Virus record (IMG/VR): IMGVR_UViG_3300009419_000014
Coordinates: 1 to 64,000 of that record
Length of the DNA stretch: 64,000 bases
Direction: 5' to 3' (one strand)
DNA from: a virus
Part shown: positions 55,001-63,175 of the stretch, piece by piece
Numbering within the stretch: position 1 is the first letter of the stretch
How the letters are laid out: the number at the start of each line of letters is the position of its first letter
Translations under genes and position numbers: made by a program
Notes under the pieces: model-generated
What the model saw: only the letters and a program-made list of their open reading frames with translations
Database searches by the model: none
What the model was told of the DNA's origin: nothing

Positions 55001-58000
55001 TAATAACTGGTTTAAAACCTTCAATCATATTATCAGGATCATCTTTCTCAGCACGTAACAAATCTTTTGACTTAACAACAGATTCAATCAAATCTTCATA
55101 CTCAAATGACTTACCTGTAGCTTCATCAGTAGCTGTCCACATTTGTGTTACTGGGCGGATATAATGTACTTGTAAATAACCACTTAACTTTTCAGGTAAG
55201 AATTTATCTATAGTAGCTTCATCAAAACCCATTTCTAAATAAGCATCACGACCATAGCTTGTTAATTTCATTAAGCCAGCATCTTCAAGCATAGATACAA
55301 TAAACGTACCTAATGAAGCACTCATTGTTGCTTCTTCTGCTTCAGAGATATTGGTTTTATATTTTAAACCAATAGAACTAACTAACTGATCACCCATTGA
55401 TTCAGCTACTACATTTAAAGTAATACCTACATAACGCATAGCATTACGTATTTGTGGTGATACTTCTTCTTCATCTTCCATGTTTAAGATATTACGAATA
55501 GCATCATCGTCGTTATCTATTAAGTCAGAAGCAGATTCGGTCATATAGTTATAAGCTACACCTGCCATAGCAGTAACCATAGCATCATCTAACTTACCTT
55601 CAGCATTAGTGAAATAACCCATAAAGTTATTATTAACAACCATTGCTTTTTCTGTATAAGGAGCTTTAAATAACTTCTCTACACTTGCTTTAAATTTTTT
55701 ATGGAAATCTACAAAATTATCTAATACTTCTTGGCTTGAGTTACTTTGTACACCAAACTCATCTGAACGTTCTTGAATAGCTTCAATTAAATTACCTGTA
55801 GTATTAAACAAAGTATTTTTATCTACTGTATTAAAGAAACGAGCAATACCATTATCATAAATCTTATTAGTGATTATTGATTTGTTAGCTTTGAAAGCAA
55901 ATACTTTTTTAACTGCATTAGCTCCAGCTACATAATCAGAATCTGTTTCTATCATATCAACAGTACGATTTAATGCATCCTTGGCACCACGAGCATAATT
56001 ACCTACACGTTTACGCGCTTCAGCAATACCTTTGGTTTTTAATGCAGTAAATACATCATTACCAAATTTAACTAATGAATCACGTAATTTTGTTTTATTA
56101 CCATAATTACCAGTAGCTTTAATAGCTTCATTAACTGGTTGTACTACATCTTTGTTAACCAGATCACGTATTTCATTTTTACGTTCTTCTGCTTTCTTAA
56201 GTGCTTCTTCTTTCTGTTCTAACTTCTTCTGTAAACGTTTTTTCTTTTTATTGACTTCTCTTTGTCTATCTTCACGTTCTTTCATACTAATATGAATAGG
56301 CGGTGTAGTTGGTTTTTCTGGTTTAGTTTCATTACTAAAACTATCTGCGTACTCTTCAGCCTCAGATAATTCTTTCTTTACTGGTTCTGTTGTTTCGTCA
56401 GCTTTCGCCTCCGTTGCTGTCGCAGCTTCGCTGCTGGCAACTGGCTTAGCTTCCTCAACAGGAGCAGGCACCGGAGTAGCTACAGAAGCTTCTTTTGGTT
56501 CACCCATAGGAATGCCCGGCTGTGGCTTAGCAACCGCTACAGGCTCTTTTACAGCTTCAGGGATCACAGTAGCTTTAGGTGCTTTAAGCGCCTGTACTGG
56601 CTTACCAGACTGGTGGCCCAATACCGCTGCCATCACCTTATGAGCTTTGTTTAATGCCTTAGCTTCGCTTACAACGAGGCTGACCATACCTGATTTATCT
56701 GAACCACGATGAATAGAATCGGTTGGTTTCAAATTGTATTTAGTTTGGTAGTTCTTAGTGGCTTCTTGGTATCTTTGTGAATTACCTTCACTATTATGAA
56801 GTTTCATCAATGCTGTCATGTCAGCTGCTTTACCAGCTTGCAATGTAGCAAGGTTAGCTAACATATCTGCTGCTTTAGTTGCAGCTTCTACATTACCTGT
56901 GCCAATAGCTGCTTCAAAGCGTCTACGATAATCATTTAAACCTAAAAAGCCTTTACCACCTTTAATTACATCCTGATTAACTTGTTGTGTTGCTTTACGT
57001 GGAATAGCTTCCACTTCTTCAATAGCTTTATTAGCTTCTATTTGAGCATCAACAATACTACGAGTACTTTCAGAAACTACTGGAGCCAATTGAATTAATT
57101 GATCTTGTGTAAATGAATTAGGTGAAGAGCCTAAAGCACGAACAATAGTTCCTTCTTTCTCATCATCAATATTTTCTAAATCACCAATAATAGGATCAAT
57201 CTGATCTTTAACTATTTTATTTTTAACTAACTCAGTTGTCTGAGATAACTCTTGTTGTTCAGTAGATAATTTATCTTTATCTTCTGCTTCTAATGAAGCA
57301 TAGTAATTTCCAGCAAATTCAGCAATCTTAGCTTGCTGTTCTACTGGTACTTTACCTATAACATCATCACTAAGTAACATATTGATTTTTTCTTCCATAC
57401 TAAAATTAGTATTAGAAGTTAATTTATCAAAGTTACCTGTTGTAGCTGCTTCCATTACTTCAGTATTAATTTGTTGAGCATTAGCTAACTTAGTAGCTTG
57501 GTCTTGTACTTTGGCTAAACCCTTATCAACTTTATCAGCTAATACAGAACCAGCATTAGCAGTACCACTTAGAGCAGCGGTACTTACTACAGCACCAGCT
57601 AATCCAGTAGCAACAGCTGAACCTAAGTTCTCTGTTAATGTCTGGTTCTTATCTACATAAGTCTTTTCAGTTAAGTTAGCTACTGTATTACTAGATGCTG
57701 ACTGTAATGATTCTTCTAATGCTTCTTTGCCAATTGCAGTTAAAGTATCTGAACCAACAAATAAATCTTTCTCTAGTTTAGCAGCACCAGTAACTTTACT
57801 TGCTACACCAGCTAATACAGCAGTTAATCCTAAGTTAGATTGAAATACAGAATCAGCAATCATTTGTTTTGCTTTATCTGTACCATACTTATCTTCTAAC
57901 TCTCTGAACTTAGGAGAAGTTTCACGTAATGCACTTGGATCAGTTTCCAGTACTTTTTCTTTCTCAGAATAAGCTTGTGAGAAACCTTCCAGTCCAGCAG

Positions 58001-58913
58001 TACCAATCACTGCACCGGCTTCACCTAACTTATCTAATTTGCCTGAAGCAATCAGTTCAGCAATATCTTCAGGCTTAGCATTCTTAATTGCAGCTTTTGT
58101 TAAACCTTTTGACACAGCAGCAGGTACTGTAAAAGCTAAAGCGGATGAAAGAGCAACATCAGCTAAAGCAGATGGGTTATCAACTAATGCTACTAAGTTC
58201 TCACTCAATTCTGAACCAACAGAACTAGCTGTATCCCACCAAGTAGCTTTATCACCTAAAGCAGCTGTAGCAGTCTCATTTGCTCTCTTAACAGCAGCAA
58301 CACGATCTTGAATATTTTTTTGTTGAGCTTGTACTTTGGTAGACATTTGTTTGTCTAAATCTTCTGCTTTAGGAATAGCAGTGTCTTTACCAAGCACAGC
58401 ACCCATAGCTCGGTTTAATTTATTACCAAAGTTATCTGTAGCACCAGAACCAGCTAAATCAGCAAAGCCTAAAGCCGCTTCACCAATTAAAGAAGCATTC
58501 TTAGCTAAACTTAGTCCAGTATCTGAAGCAATCTCACTAACACTACGATCACGTTTACGTTCATAGTTTTGATTAATTTCAGCTTGTTTTCTTTCATTAG
58601 TAGCACGTTGATTACGTAAGTATTCAACATCAATATCTATTAATGATGTTCCTTCAGGAAAAGACTTTGCAAAATCAACATAAGAAACTAAATCCGTATT
58701 AACTGGTACAGTAGGATCAGTTTCTTGTTTTAATTTAATTTGTTTATTAGTGGAGGCGTTACTAACACTGATTTGTTTGTTAGTAGTGTTTTGAAGTTGT
58801 TGTTGTTTGGTTTGAGAACCAATAACAACTTTTGATTCACGGGTAGGAGTATTACCTTCTGTCAATAACAGTTGGCGCAACTCTTCTCCGGTTTGAGGAG
58901 TGTTGTTTTCCAT
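48993..58913 (-). CDS. Virion-encapsulated RNA polymerase (N4 gp50-like)
   Basis: 3,306 residues, close to the 3,500 of N4 vRNAP, which is packaged and injected with the DNA. The central part holds a T7-type polymerase. Motif A is LLFESDGVANG with Asp1556, motif B has NFFGS with Phe1657/Phe1658, and motif C is NVHDAIGS with His1958 and Asp1959. These positions agree with the N4 core (about residues 998-2103). In N4 the motif B residue is Tyr; here it is Phe. After the polymerase a zinc-peptidase-like HEMIH begins at His2200. The N-terminal 1,000 residues include Ala-rich helices and a Lys/Glu coiled coil (about 870-910). It reads early promoters before host functions are needed. Confidence 0.95.
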   Translation of the reverse strand: MENNTPQTGEELRQLLLTEGNTPTRESKVVIGSQTKQQQLQNTTNKQISVSNASTNKQIKLKQETDPTVPVNTDLVSYVDFAKSFPEGTSLIDIDVEYLRNQRATNERKQAEINQNYERKRDRSVSEIASDTGLSLAKNASLIGEAALGFADLAGSGATDNFGNKLNRAMGAVLGKDTAIPKAEDLDKQMSTKVQAQQKNIQDRVAAVKRANETATAALGDKATWWDTASSVGSELSENLVALVDNPSALADVALSSALAFTVPAAVSKGLTKAAIKNAKPEDIAELIASGKLDKLGEAGAVIGTAGLEGFSQAYSEKEKVLETDPSALRETSPKFRELEDKYGTDKAKQMIADSVFQSNLGLTAVLAGVASKVTGAAKLEKDLFVGSDTLTAIGKEALEESLQSASSNTVANLTEKTYVDKNQTLTENLGSAVATGLAGAVVSTAALSGTANAGSVLADKVDKGLAKVQDQATKLANAQQINTEVMEAATTGNFDKLTSNTNFSMEEKINMLLSDDVIGKVPVEQQAKIAEFAGNYYASLEAEDKDKLSTEQQELSQTTELVKNKIVKDQIDPIIGDLENIDDEKEGTIVRALGSSPNSFTQDQLIQLAPVVSESTRSIVDAQIEANKAIEEVEAIPRKATQQVNQDVIKGGKGFLGLNDYRRRFEAAIGTGNVEAATKAADMLANLATLQAGKAADMTALMKLHNSEGNSQRYQEATKNYQTKYNLKPTDSIHRGSDKSGMVSLVVSEAKALNKAHKVMAAVLGHQSGKPVQALKAPKATVIPEAVKEPVAVAKPQPGIPMGEPKEASVATPVPAPVEEAKPVASSEAATATEAKADETTEPVKKELSEAEEYADSFSNETKPEKPTTPPIHISMKEREDRQREVNKKKKRLQKKLEQKEEALKKAEERKNEIRDLVNKDVVQPVNEAIKATGNYGNKTKLRDSLVKFGNDVFTALKTKGIAEARKRVGNYARGAKDALNRTVDMIETDSDYVAGANAVKKVFAFKANKSIITNKIYDNGIARFFNTVDKNTLFNTTGNLIEAIQERSDEFGVQSNSSQEVLDNFVDFHKKFKASVEKLFKAPYTEKAMVVNNNFMGYFTNAEGKLDDAMVTAMAGVAYNYMTESASDLIDNDDDAIRNILNMEDEEEVSPQIRNAMRYVGITLNVVAESMGDQLVSSIGLKYKTNISEAEEATMSASLGTFIVSMLEDAGLMKLTSYGRDAYLEMGFDEATIDKFLPEKLSGYLQVHYIRPVTQMWTATDEATGKSFEYEDLIESVVKSKDLLRAEKDDPDNMIEGFKPVINNIFDIEPLDKEPLLVQPKEQGKKVKRSRQSQSVKQNQAINKMSQEPWQLADTFESYNKLSVEAKQAIAGFATEEEIAHAHVSKRETMAANNKSITRVIKKFDDFVKNADGKDFYLPVEVWKNLRMGYKSSTINPQTNKMIRRLIGLKNGNKTVDLTNDAHIKTFRMALMEAFDIKLKWENIQNDDALNAKLTIPEVKAAVDMLVAGNMSEQVLVNAVKKLGTNYHAYHGLIAYAKSVNNKVFETDLLFESDGVANGVAISLWQFAGARTKEQFKQAMQRTGVYENNEYGSYLEYQAQQGNMDSYQVLASRWGAAVNELKGYISKSDIEYTTLFAKFKTEKGTAKKLGYLINFFGSNEKALEGVNAITSLVGDLTNTLGEVEKLGRDMAKSPTMTSIYNAGLDSILDKVSDGIIERMYDQLENDVNKGTNNKERIVKALNVLFNANFDMDSPLEWQLSNIKDKYTITTMEGKQIKVTAEEGLKHVIAMVYGPTLDNAMYSVYGRLLDNRQTANQAITYAFRVFKEIYDIEEKNKLAELGVSSLSKDQRDELINQLKPYWPVLATPTSKDNSEGILLFKEKKRKGYKTDAKAKAFAVVQEYAGKIGSNGNKQRTVNASAIALEEPGASGIPTAVQMLDAHTMFGALSEVVGLNVHDAIGSTIADADNNTTAINKAYNQMVMGNYNIETSVELMLDNAIKAAQAYGIEDKLNRMTDRYDQTLNPTEVKDQIELNIEMSNKLRSSLKVSTISQYDKPNGAYLTGNSVIDTDEVVVEEVVQDVFKEMKDLLGSQDVTKGTEDFSQAQTYNATVDNSMDIFNQLETLGSVEDNTEHKEHLRSVLSEMINKVLQPTLVVLGTVDEATRGRFMQDVNGKRQIEIATSVGDFEYGLSAQEVYVHEMIHNIIGHALSSGAVEVKRITAMFNAVKDLVDSGDITYKDFLSLDQAGNTISNPTQEQIDDATDRLNYIFNNTTVRVRKITDPATGIVTTTKTNSALEEFVAFGTTNAAFMKALNKPNVLMALKTKLRPEHSKTKSNTWLIQKFDSIVNALLDMIQFAMDKLTDRVLNIAGKKVDAQLATLVSALAGVQVKHQSKVMQGIDAVLAFSTASTAKLKAWVVAPIVAAANSSRFKNSKNTVVRVTTKAIAVAGNSKAGTWAKALRQTRSRLNMTQDNFALSLAQEIAGVTSKNKHWHKLLRLSNKHIDQLRKHVATTVKNTLNEQYSYTLNKEEKAAITKAVLKTDLTALLEYGYTYDEIYDLLKDESKLTKVIEDKQALIKKTYTQGVGRWVLDQSTGLSNKMITGTEIRGNQGLNAYQIANGFGNPIIKKRMQDNKVDNNQLEKDVDELVTLMALNLVDSKVKANVVSIFDKEVASGKTLNNNGLSFTMEHHRNYKVDSRNENFDGNPALMRKGYVKEITDPNIAVQVVDVTDFVKIAELVKAGYKPTQQYIYGDVRDPNGSKMEIYRNTAAKLATNSAGIVSLTSKQSMGTDILDGFVNKDTMSTNIGLDAYLNIQAINKDMEIASNVGMTASGNTKTVLLTPVFNLDGDVVNYRYEMSDANKEKLLKRHNSFDDILSGMTAQIKDKANTKTINSVVVETLKQEFDAEFVKSPKEFVLVGINSTDPAMKELWFTLPEEMRIEATKLFGTKGLYVKKKDLRLIFGFRKFTVGEWAEKLQEQSKVQNKMLNYAARHVLELLQKPLVHQGEEVWQEIVRMAKDTIVVKTGATLVGNVISNFAVLMTEGVSFSDILKYHSIAWKGANKYQKDKNKLDSLKLELENKNNLSVTEAAKMKREIALLENSISTNPVYSLVQEGIYQTIVEDVDMDEDTFSYQSKLEKVTYPLTSKIPDVIKDMSKILFVTHDTQLYKAMRNATQISDFVARFTLHQHNLTKQKMSEEDSINNIVETFVNYDLPTHKSIQYLNDMGLVMFSKFFIRIQKVILRQLTERTGNVLSLFLVQQILGINIADIFDGAVVMPNTIEAKFADPLDHVDTLFGIHLFNNI

Positions 58914-58968
58914 TGTTTCACCTGCGATGTTACCCAGCTGGGCAGATAAATCCAGTATAAAACAACAA

Positions 58969-59000
58969 TAAAAAAAGCACCACTAAAACCATAGTGGTGC
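58969..59000 (-). terminator. Rho-independent terminator upstream of vRNAP
   Basis: Leftward: GCACCACT-ATGGTTTT-AGTGGTGC (58977-59000) followed by TTTTTTATTG. It lies between the gene at 59080 and the vRNAP start, so transcripts from the right end here unless they read through. Confidence 0.88.
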
Positions 59001-59045
59001 CTGAAATTGGGAGATCCTATGTCGAGCAATACTGCCGTCGCAGTA
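58970..59045 (-). ncRNA. Candidate small RNA, about 75 nt, between promoter and terminator
   Basis: The predicted start of the promoter at 59051-59079 falls at about 59044. The RNA would begin with hairpin TACTGC-GACG-GCAGTA (59045-59030), continue through a 30-base single-stranded part containing GGATCTCCCAATTTC, and end in the terminator hairpin at 58977-59000. Hairpin, open middle and terminator is the layout of bacterial small RNAs. It could equally be an attenuated leader of the vRNAP mRNA. Confidence 0.5.
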
Positions 59046-59050
59046 ATTAC

Positions 59051-59079
59051 AAATTAGCTTTGTTTTTATGAAGTGTCAA
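59051..59079 (-). promoter_or_regulatory. Candidate host sigma70 promoter
   Basis: Leftward, consensus TTGACA (59079-59074), a 17-base spacer and TAATTT (59056-59051). The -35 box is perfect and the spacing ideal. N4 late genes are read by host RNA polymerase, so a sigma70-type site upstream of vRNAP is expected. Confidence 0.6.
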
Positions 59080-60645
59080 TTATTTTTTCTTACTTGTACC
59101 ATAACCATGTTTTTCAGCAAGAGATAAATAATCTAATTTTTTCGGTAAAGATGCCTCTAATTTAGAAATGTCATCAATTGTTTGCATTAATTCATTTTCC
59201 CAATTAATAAACTCTTTTCCTTTTCTTGCTTCATCATATCCTTTTTGTCCACCATTAAAATCAAGTGTTCCTAAGTTTTGTTGAGCAACATCTATTTTGT
59301 TGTTTAGTTCAGCAAGTCTTAATTTTTTTGCAGCTATTTGTGAAGCTACGTTATTCATATCTCTTTCTTCAGTTAGTATATCTTTTTCCAGTGTTTTGTA
59401 CTGCTTAGTGTTATCTTTGTATGTTTGAAGCTTTTCACTAAATTTTTTGATGTTATTAATACTTTGATCCAAAGCTGATTCATCTAACTTACCTTCGCTA
59501 TTTTTTTGTAAATTAGATAATGCTGCATCCATTGCAATAGGATCAACTTCATCCATATCAACACCACGTTCTTTAAGTTTATTTCTTACATAATCATCAA
59601 CACTATCAGCTTCTTTTTCAGTAATTTCAAATCCCCAATCAGCACCTTGAATGCCTAGTTCACGGACTTTATTTGCTAAAACTGCTGTAGAAGTACCTAA
59701 CGTATTAATTAACTTTTGTCTTTCCCCACCTATAGAACTTCTGTAGGCCATTACTGAAGGATCTTCTTGAGGATGTTCTTCTTTAATCCTTTGTAATAAC
59801 ATTTTAGCTTCTTCACTTTTCTTAGTGTTTGCTAAAACACGATTATTATTATCTAAATCTATTTCTAATTGTTTATCTTTAGGTAAAGCGTTAAACGCTT
59901 CTGATTGTGTAATAGCAGTTGTAAATGCTTGTAAACCTTCAGGTGTCCGTATACGAGCAGCTGCATCAGCAGTATTCATTTTACCTGTGCTAATATCTTT
60001 AACTAAATTAAAAGCATCTACTTCAGCTTGTCTGTCACTACTAGCTTGATCAAATGTTTTTTGTGCTCTTGTTTCCTGATTTTGCTGTAAATTACGATTA
60101 AATTGTTGTTCATCAAAATCTTGACGAGCTTTACCAAGAAATGATGCATCACGTAACTTAGGTGTATAGAATGCTTCTATTTCAGCCATCTTAGCTTTAT
60201 CACCAGATGCAACAGCTGCTGCCATAGCTTCTTTGGCTTCACCGACAATAGGTGCTTCTTCAGCTAATAACTTAGACTCATTAAATTTAATATCATTTAA
60301 TTGGTTCTGTTGAATAACACCACGTTGATTAATACCTGCTTGTGCAACAGCTCCTGCATCAATGTCTTCACCCCACTTACCTTTAAGAGATTCAAACGTT
60401 AAAGCAGGTGCAGCTGCATCTAACTGCCCTAAATCACGCATAGCAGCAATTTCAGTCAAAGCACGAGCAGTATTATCTGCTTTGAGCTTTGCTTTCTGTT
60501 GCTGATATTGTTTAGTTTGATCACCTGCAAACTGAGTAAACAGGTCTGTACCTTGCTTCAGGCGATCACCGGCAGCATCCATTGCAGCCGCAGCACCTGA
60601 GAAGTTTGGGCCAGCCATTTGCCGCCATGTGATAACCTCAGCCAT
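59080..60645 (-). CDS. Internal virion coiled-coil protein (N4 gp51-like position)
   Basis: 521 residues, mostly alpha-helical. The start (MAEVITWRQMAGPNFSGAAA) resembles N-termini of phage internal virion proteins, followed by long coiled coils (about 40-200, and 400-500 with ILTEERDMNNVASQIAAKKL). Lys/Gln-rich, no enzyme motif. It lies next to vRNAP and is probably packaged and injected with it. Start touches the stop of the upstream gene. Confidence 0.75.
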   Translation of the reverse strand: MAEVITWRQMAGPNFSGAAAAMDAAGDRLKQGTDLFTQFAGDQTKQYQQQKAKLKADNTARALTEIAAMRDLGQLDAAAPALTFESLKGKWGEDIDAGAVAQAGINQRGVIQQNQLNDIKFNESKLLAEEAPIVGEAKEAMAAAVASGDKAKMAEIEAFYTPKLRDASFLGKARQDFDEQQFNRNLQQNQETRAQKTFDQASSDRQAEVDAFNLVKDISTGKMNTADAAARIRTPEGLQAFTTAITQSEAFNALPKDKQLEIDLDNNNRVLANTKKSEEAKMLLQRIKEEHPQEDPSVMAYRSSIGGERQKLINTLGTSTAVLANKVRELGIQGADWGFEITEKEADSVDDYVRNKLKERGVDMDEVDPIAMDAALSNLQKNSEGKLDESALDQSINNIKKFSEKLQTYKDNTKQYKTLEKDILTEERDMNNVASQIAAKKLRLAELNNKIDVAQQNLGTLDFNGGQKGYDEARKGKEFINWENELMQTIDDISKLEASLPKKLDYLSLAEKHGYGTSKKK

Positions 60646-61049
60646 TATCCACCTGCCTTGCCTGAAACAGCGTATTTGCTCATGAACTCACTGACAGGTA
60701 CTGTGCTAGTACCTTCCTTTAAGCGTCGATTCTGGCGTGTCTCAAGACGTTCATTCACTGACTTAGCTTGGTTAGCCAGATCAGTAGCGGCATATTCAGA
60801 CTGTTGCCGGAACATATCCTTTGCCAGCTTCATCTGCTTGAGGCCCAGAAAGCTCTGTAACGCACCAGCACCGATTTGAGCAGCAGGCATAGCCCAACCA
60901 CCTTGCCCAAACATAGATTCTCGGCTAAGCAGATCTGTGGACAGTCCAGGCGATCCCTGCGCACCTACAGAAGATGCACCACCAATACCCCCAAACTTAT
61001 TTAGGTCCCAACCTAAAATAGAACTAATATTTGTACCATCATAAGCCAT
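60645..61049 (-). CDS. Small internal virion protein (N4 gp52-like position; gp14-like features)
   Basis: 134 residues. The pattern GALQSFLGLKQMKLAKDMFR then SEYAATDLANQAKSVNERLE is much like the N-terminal region of internal virion protein B (T7 gp14-type) of podoviruses. The first 50 residues are Gly/Ser-rich. The protein may line the ejection channel in the cell envelope. One-base contact with the next gene. Confidence 0.7.
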   Translation of the reverse strand: MAYDGTNISSILGWDLNKFGGIGGASSVGAQGSPGLSTDLLSRESMFGQGGWAMPAAQIGAGALQSFLGLKQMKLAKDMFRQQSEYAATDLANQAKSVNERLETRQNRRLKEGTSTVPVSEFMSKYAVSGKAGG

Positions 61050-61052
61050 TTT

Positions 61053-63128
61053 TTAATTACTCCATCCAGTTGCTAAACTTGATTTTAGCGCGTTTTCATA
61101 GAAATAGAAAATCTGATCATACACCTGTACTCCCGGATTTTTGTTATAAACAGTTCGTTCAAAAAACTCAGATGCTGTTTCATTAGGATTAAAGTAACCA
61201 CCACCTTTACGTATATCAAAGTAGTTAATATCCGCTGAACCTAGCATGTCATATGCTTCTTTAATTTCTTCTTTCTTTTCTTTAATTGATTTAGTTAAAT
61301 CAGTTAAATCAGAAACAATCTTGTTGTATTCATCTAAAAACAACTCATTACTTGCTTGTATTGTAGCAGTAGATAAGTTTAAAAAATCAGTTGCTAGGTT
61401 AGCACCAAACATCTTTAGTTGTGGATTAACAAAACTGTATATTGCTAAAGCTACTGCAAATATTGCAGCTAACTCACCACCAACCATATTTACAAATAAC
61501 CTAGCTCCCTCTAAGTAAATCATGTTAACTATAATCGATGTAGCTACAGATACAGCAGTAGTCCATGATAATCCGGTAGATAAGATGCTACCCCAATCAC
61601 CAAAGTATATAGCTATTACTATTGCTGCAATAGTTATCAGTGTTTTAAAGAATCCTCTTTGATACCACTTAATGTAAGTAATCTGTACAGCATACACAAT
61701 TATGTGTAGACAATCTTGTACTAGCTGATCTTTCATTAAAAAAGGAATCTTTTTAACAATATCTTTTTGTAATGGTATATAAAATCCAGTCTTTCTATCA
61801 TCATCAGATAAATCAGCTAAAGTTGTGCTATATAACTCACCTTCATAAACATCTACTATATGTTCTAAACCATGTACTGTTATTGTTTCTATTTGAGTGC
61901 TTGTAACTTGTTTAACTATTGTAAGTGCACTTTCTTCAAAATCAAAATCATTTAATATAAATCTAGGAGCAGTAGTTATATTAATAGTAATTGAACCAAC
62001 AGAATTACTACTACTTGTGCTGGTAGTTTTATCTATGTAGTTCCATAACAAACGTATATTGAAATCAGCTTCTTTAATTGTCAAAGCTTCTTGTGGTGTA
62101 TCTCTACTGCCTTTGTTTACATACCAGTCATTAAATACAGTTTTAGTTACTTGTTGTTTGCTATGTAAGTCTTTAAACAATTCCCACAAATAATTCCTTG
62201 TAGCTTCAGATGGGTTATGTAAGTTGGCAAAAAACCCAACAAAACACTCATCTATATTTTCAGGATTATTACCATCCTCAGTACTCATAATAGCACTAGT
62301 TAAGTTATCTAATGTCAAACCCAACAACTCAAGCATTTTGCTTACATCTGTTTTGAGTTGATTATTTAAAGTACTTACATTTACTTTGTTTTGTCTAATT
62401 GGAACCAATGGATAAAATGGACTTGTGTAACCATCACGTAAAACAGTATCTAACTCTGGATATGCATTAGAGTTAATGTCGTAATACCAATAGCGTATTG
62501 CTTCAGGCAATATGTCTTTTACTAGTTTGTATTTAACAGATAAGTACGTATTTTCTTCATTAACTGTAAATGGTAATGTATATGTTGTACTTTCCAAAGG
62601 CGGAATAGGATCTGTAGGAAGTAAAGGAGCCTTTTGTATATCAACAGCCACAGTAATGGTATTTACAGTATTAATAGTAATTGTTTTTACAGTTACTTTA
62701 GTGTTTAAAGGATATACAATTGGAGGTTTACTTAATTGTAATGAAGTTGGATCATAACCATAAATATCTTGTAATGTACGATATGCAAATGTAGTACGAT
62801 CAGCAAAACCTACCTTAACTTCAACTACTGTTACACTTTGTGCAAATATACGTCCAAGTACCGCACCAAGATCAATTAAGTCAATATTACAATAGTTTTT
62901 AAAACCTTCAGGTAAACCGTTAACGTATTTATTTTTACCATAGCGGTAATAGTTCTGTGCTTTACTATAGAAGTTATTTCTGGCTTCTTTCTGTAATACT
63001 TGATTAAAATCACTTTTACCGAACACAGATGATAACACTACTTGTTGATATGGGTTTGTTACCTTATCAATTACTTTTACTGCACTTACACCTACAGTTA
63101 CTTTTTTCTTTTTAGAGAATATACCCAT
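61053..63128 (-). CDS. Large virion protein with membrane segments (N4 gp53/gp54-like position)
   Basis: 691 residues. The first 470 are mixed alpha/beta (Val/Thr-rich beta segments about 120-200). From about 490 to 570 there are three or four hydrophobic helices (FFKTLITIAAIVIAIYFGDW; SWTTAVSVATSIIVNMIYLE; AAIFAVALAIYSFV), then a coiled coil (LTKSIKEKKEEIKEAYDML). Membrane segments in a virion protein next to vRNAP suggest an ejection-channel component. Family not recognised. Confidence 0.75.
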   Translation of the reverse strand: MGIFSKKKKVTVGVSAVKVIDKVTNPYQQVVLSSVFGKSDFNQVLQKEARNNFYSKAQNYYRYGKNKYVNGLPEGFKNYCNIDLIDLGAVLGRIFAQSVTVVEVKVGFADRTTFAYRTLQDIYGYDPTSLQLSKPPIVYPLNTKVTVKTITINTVNTITVAVDIQKAPLLPTDPIPPLESTTYTLPFTVNEENTYLSVKYKLVKDILPEAIRYWYYDINSNAYPELDTVLRDGYTSPFYPLVPIRQNKVNVSTLNNQLKTDVSKMLELLGLTLDNLTSAIMSTEDGNNPENIDECFVGFFANLHNPSEATRNYLWELFKDLHSKQQVTKTVFNDWYVNKGSRDTPQEALTIKEADFNIRLLWNYIDKTTSTSSSNSVGSITINITTAPRFILNDFDFEESALTIVKQVTSTQIETITVHGLEHIVDVYEGELYSTTLADLSDDDRKTGFYIPLQKDIVKKIPFLMKDQLVQDCLHIIVYAVQITYIKWYQRGFFKTLITIAAIVIAIYFGDWGSILSTGLSWTTAVSVATSIIVNMIYLEGARLFVNMVGGELAAIFAVALAIYSFVNPQLKMFGANLATDFLNLSTATIQASNELFLDEYNKIVSDLTDLTKSIKEKKEEIKEAYDMLGSADINYFDIRKGGGYFNPNETASEFFERTVYNKNPGVQVYDQIFYFYENALKSSLATGWSN

Positions 63129-63136
63129 AATGTAAT

Positions 63137-63157
63137 AAGGGAGCCTTTAGCTCCCTT
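63137..63157 (-). terminator. Hairpin terminator between virion genes
   Basis: AAGGGAGC (63137-63144) pairs with GCTCCCTT (63150-63157) around a 5-base loop. On the leftward strand TATTACATT follows, which is a weak U tract. It may only reduce expression downstream. Confidence 0.6.
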
Positions 63158-63175
63158 CTCCGTAATTATGTTTGT

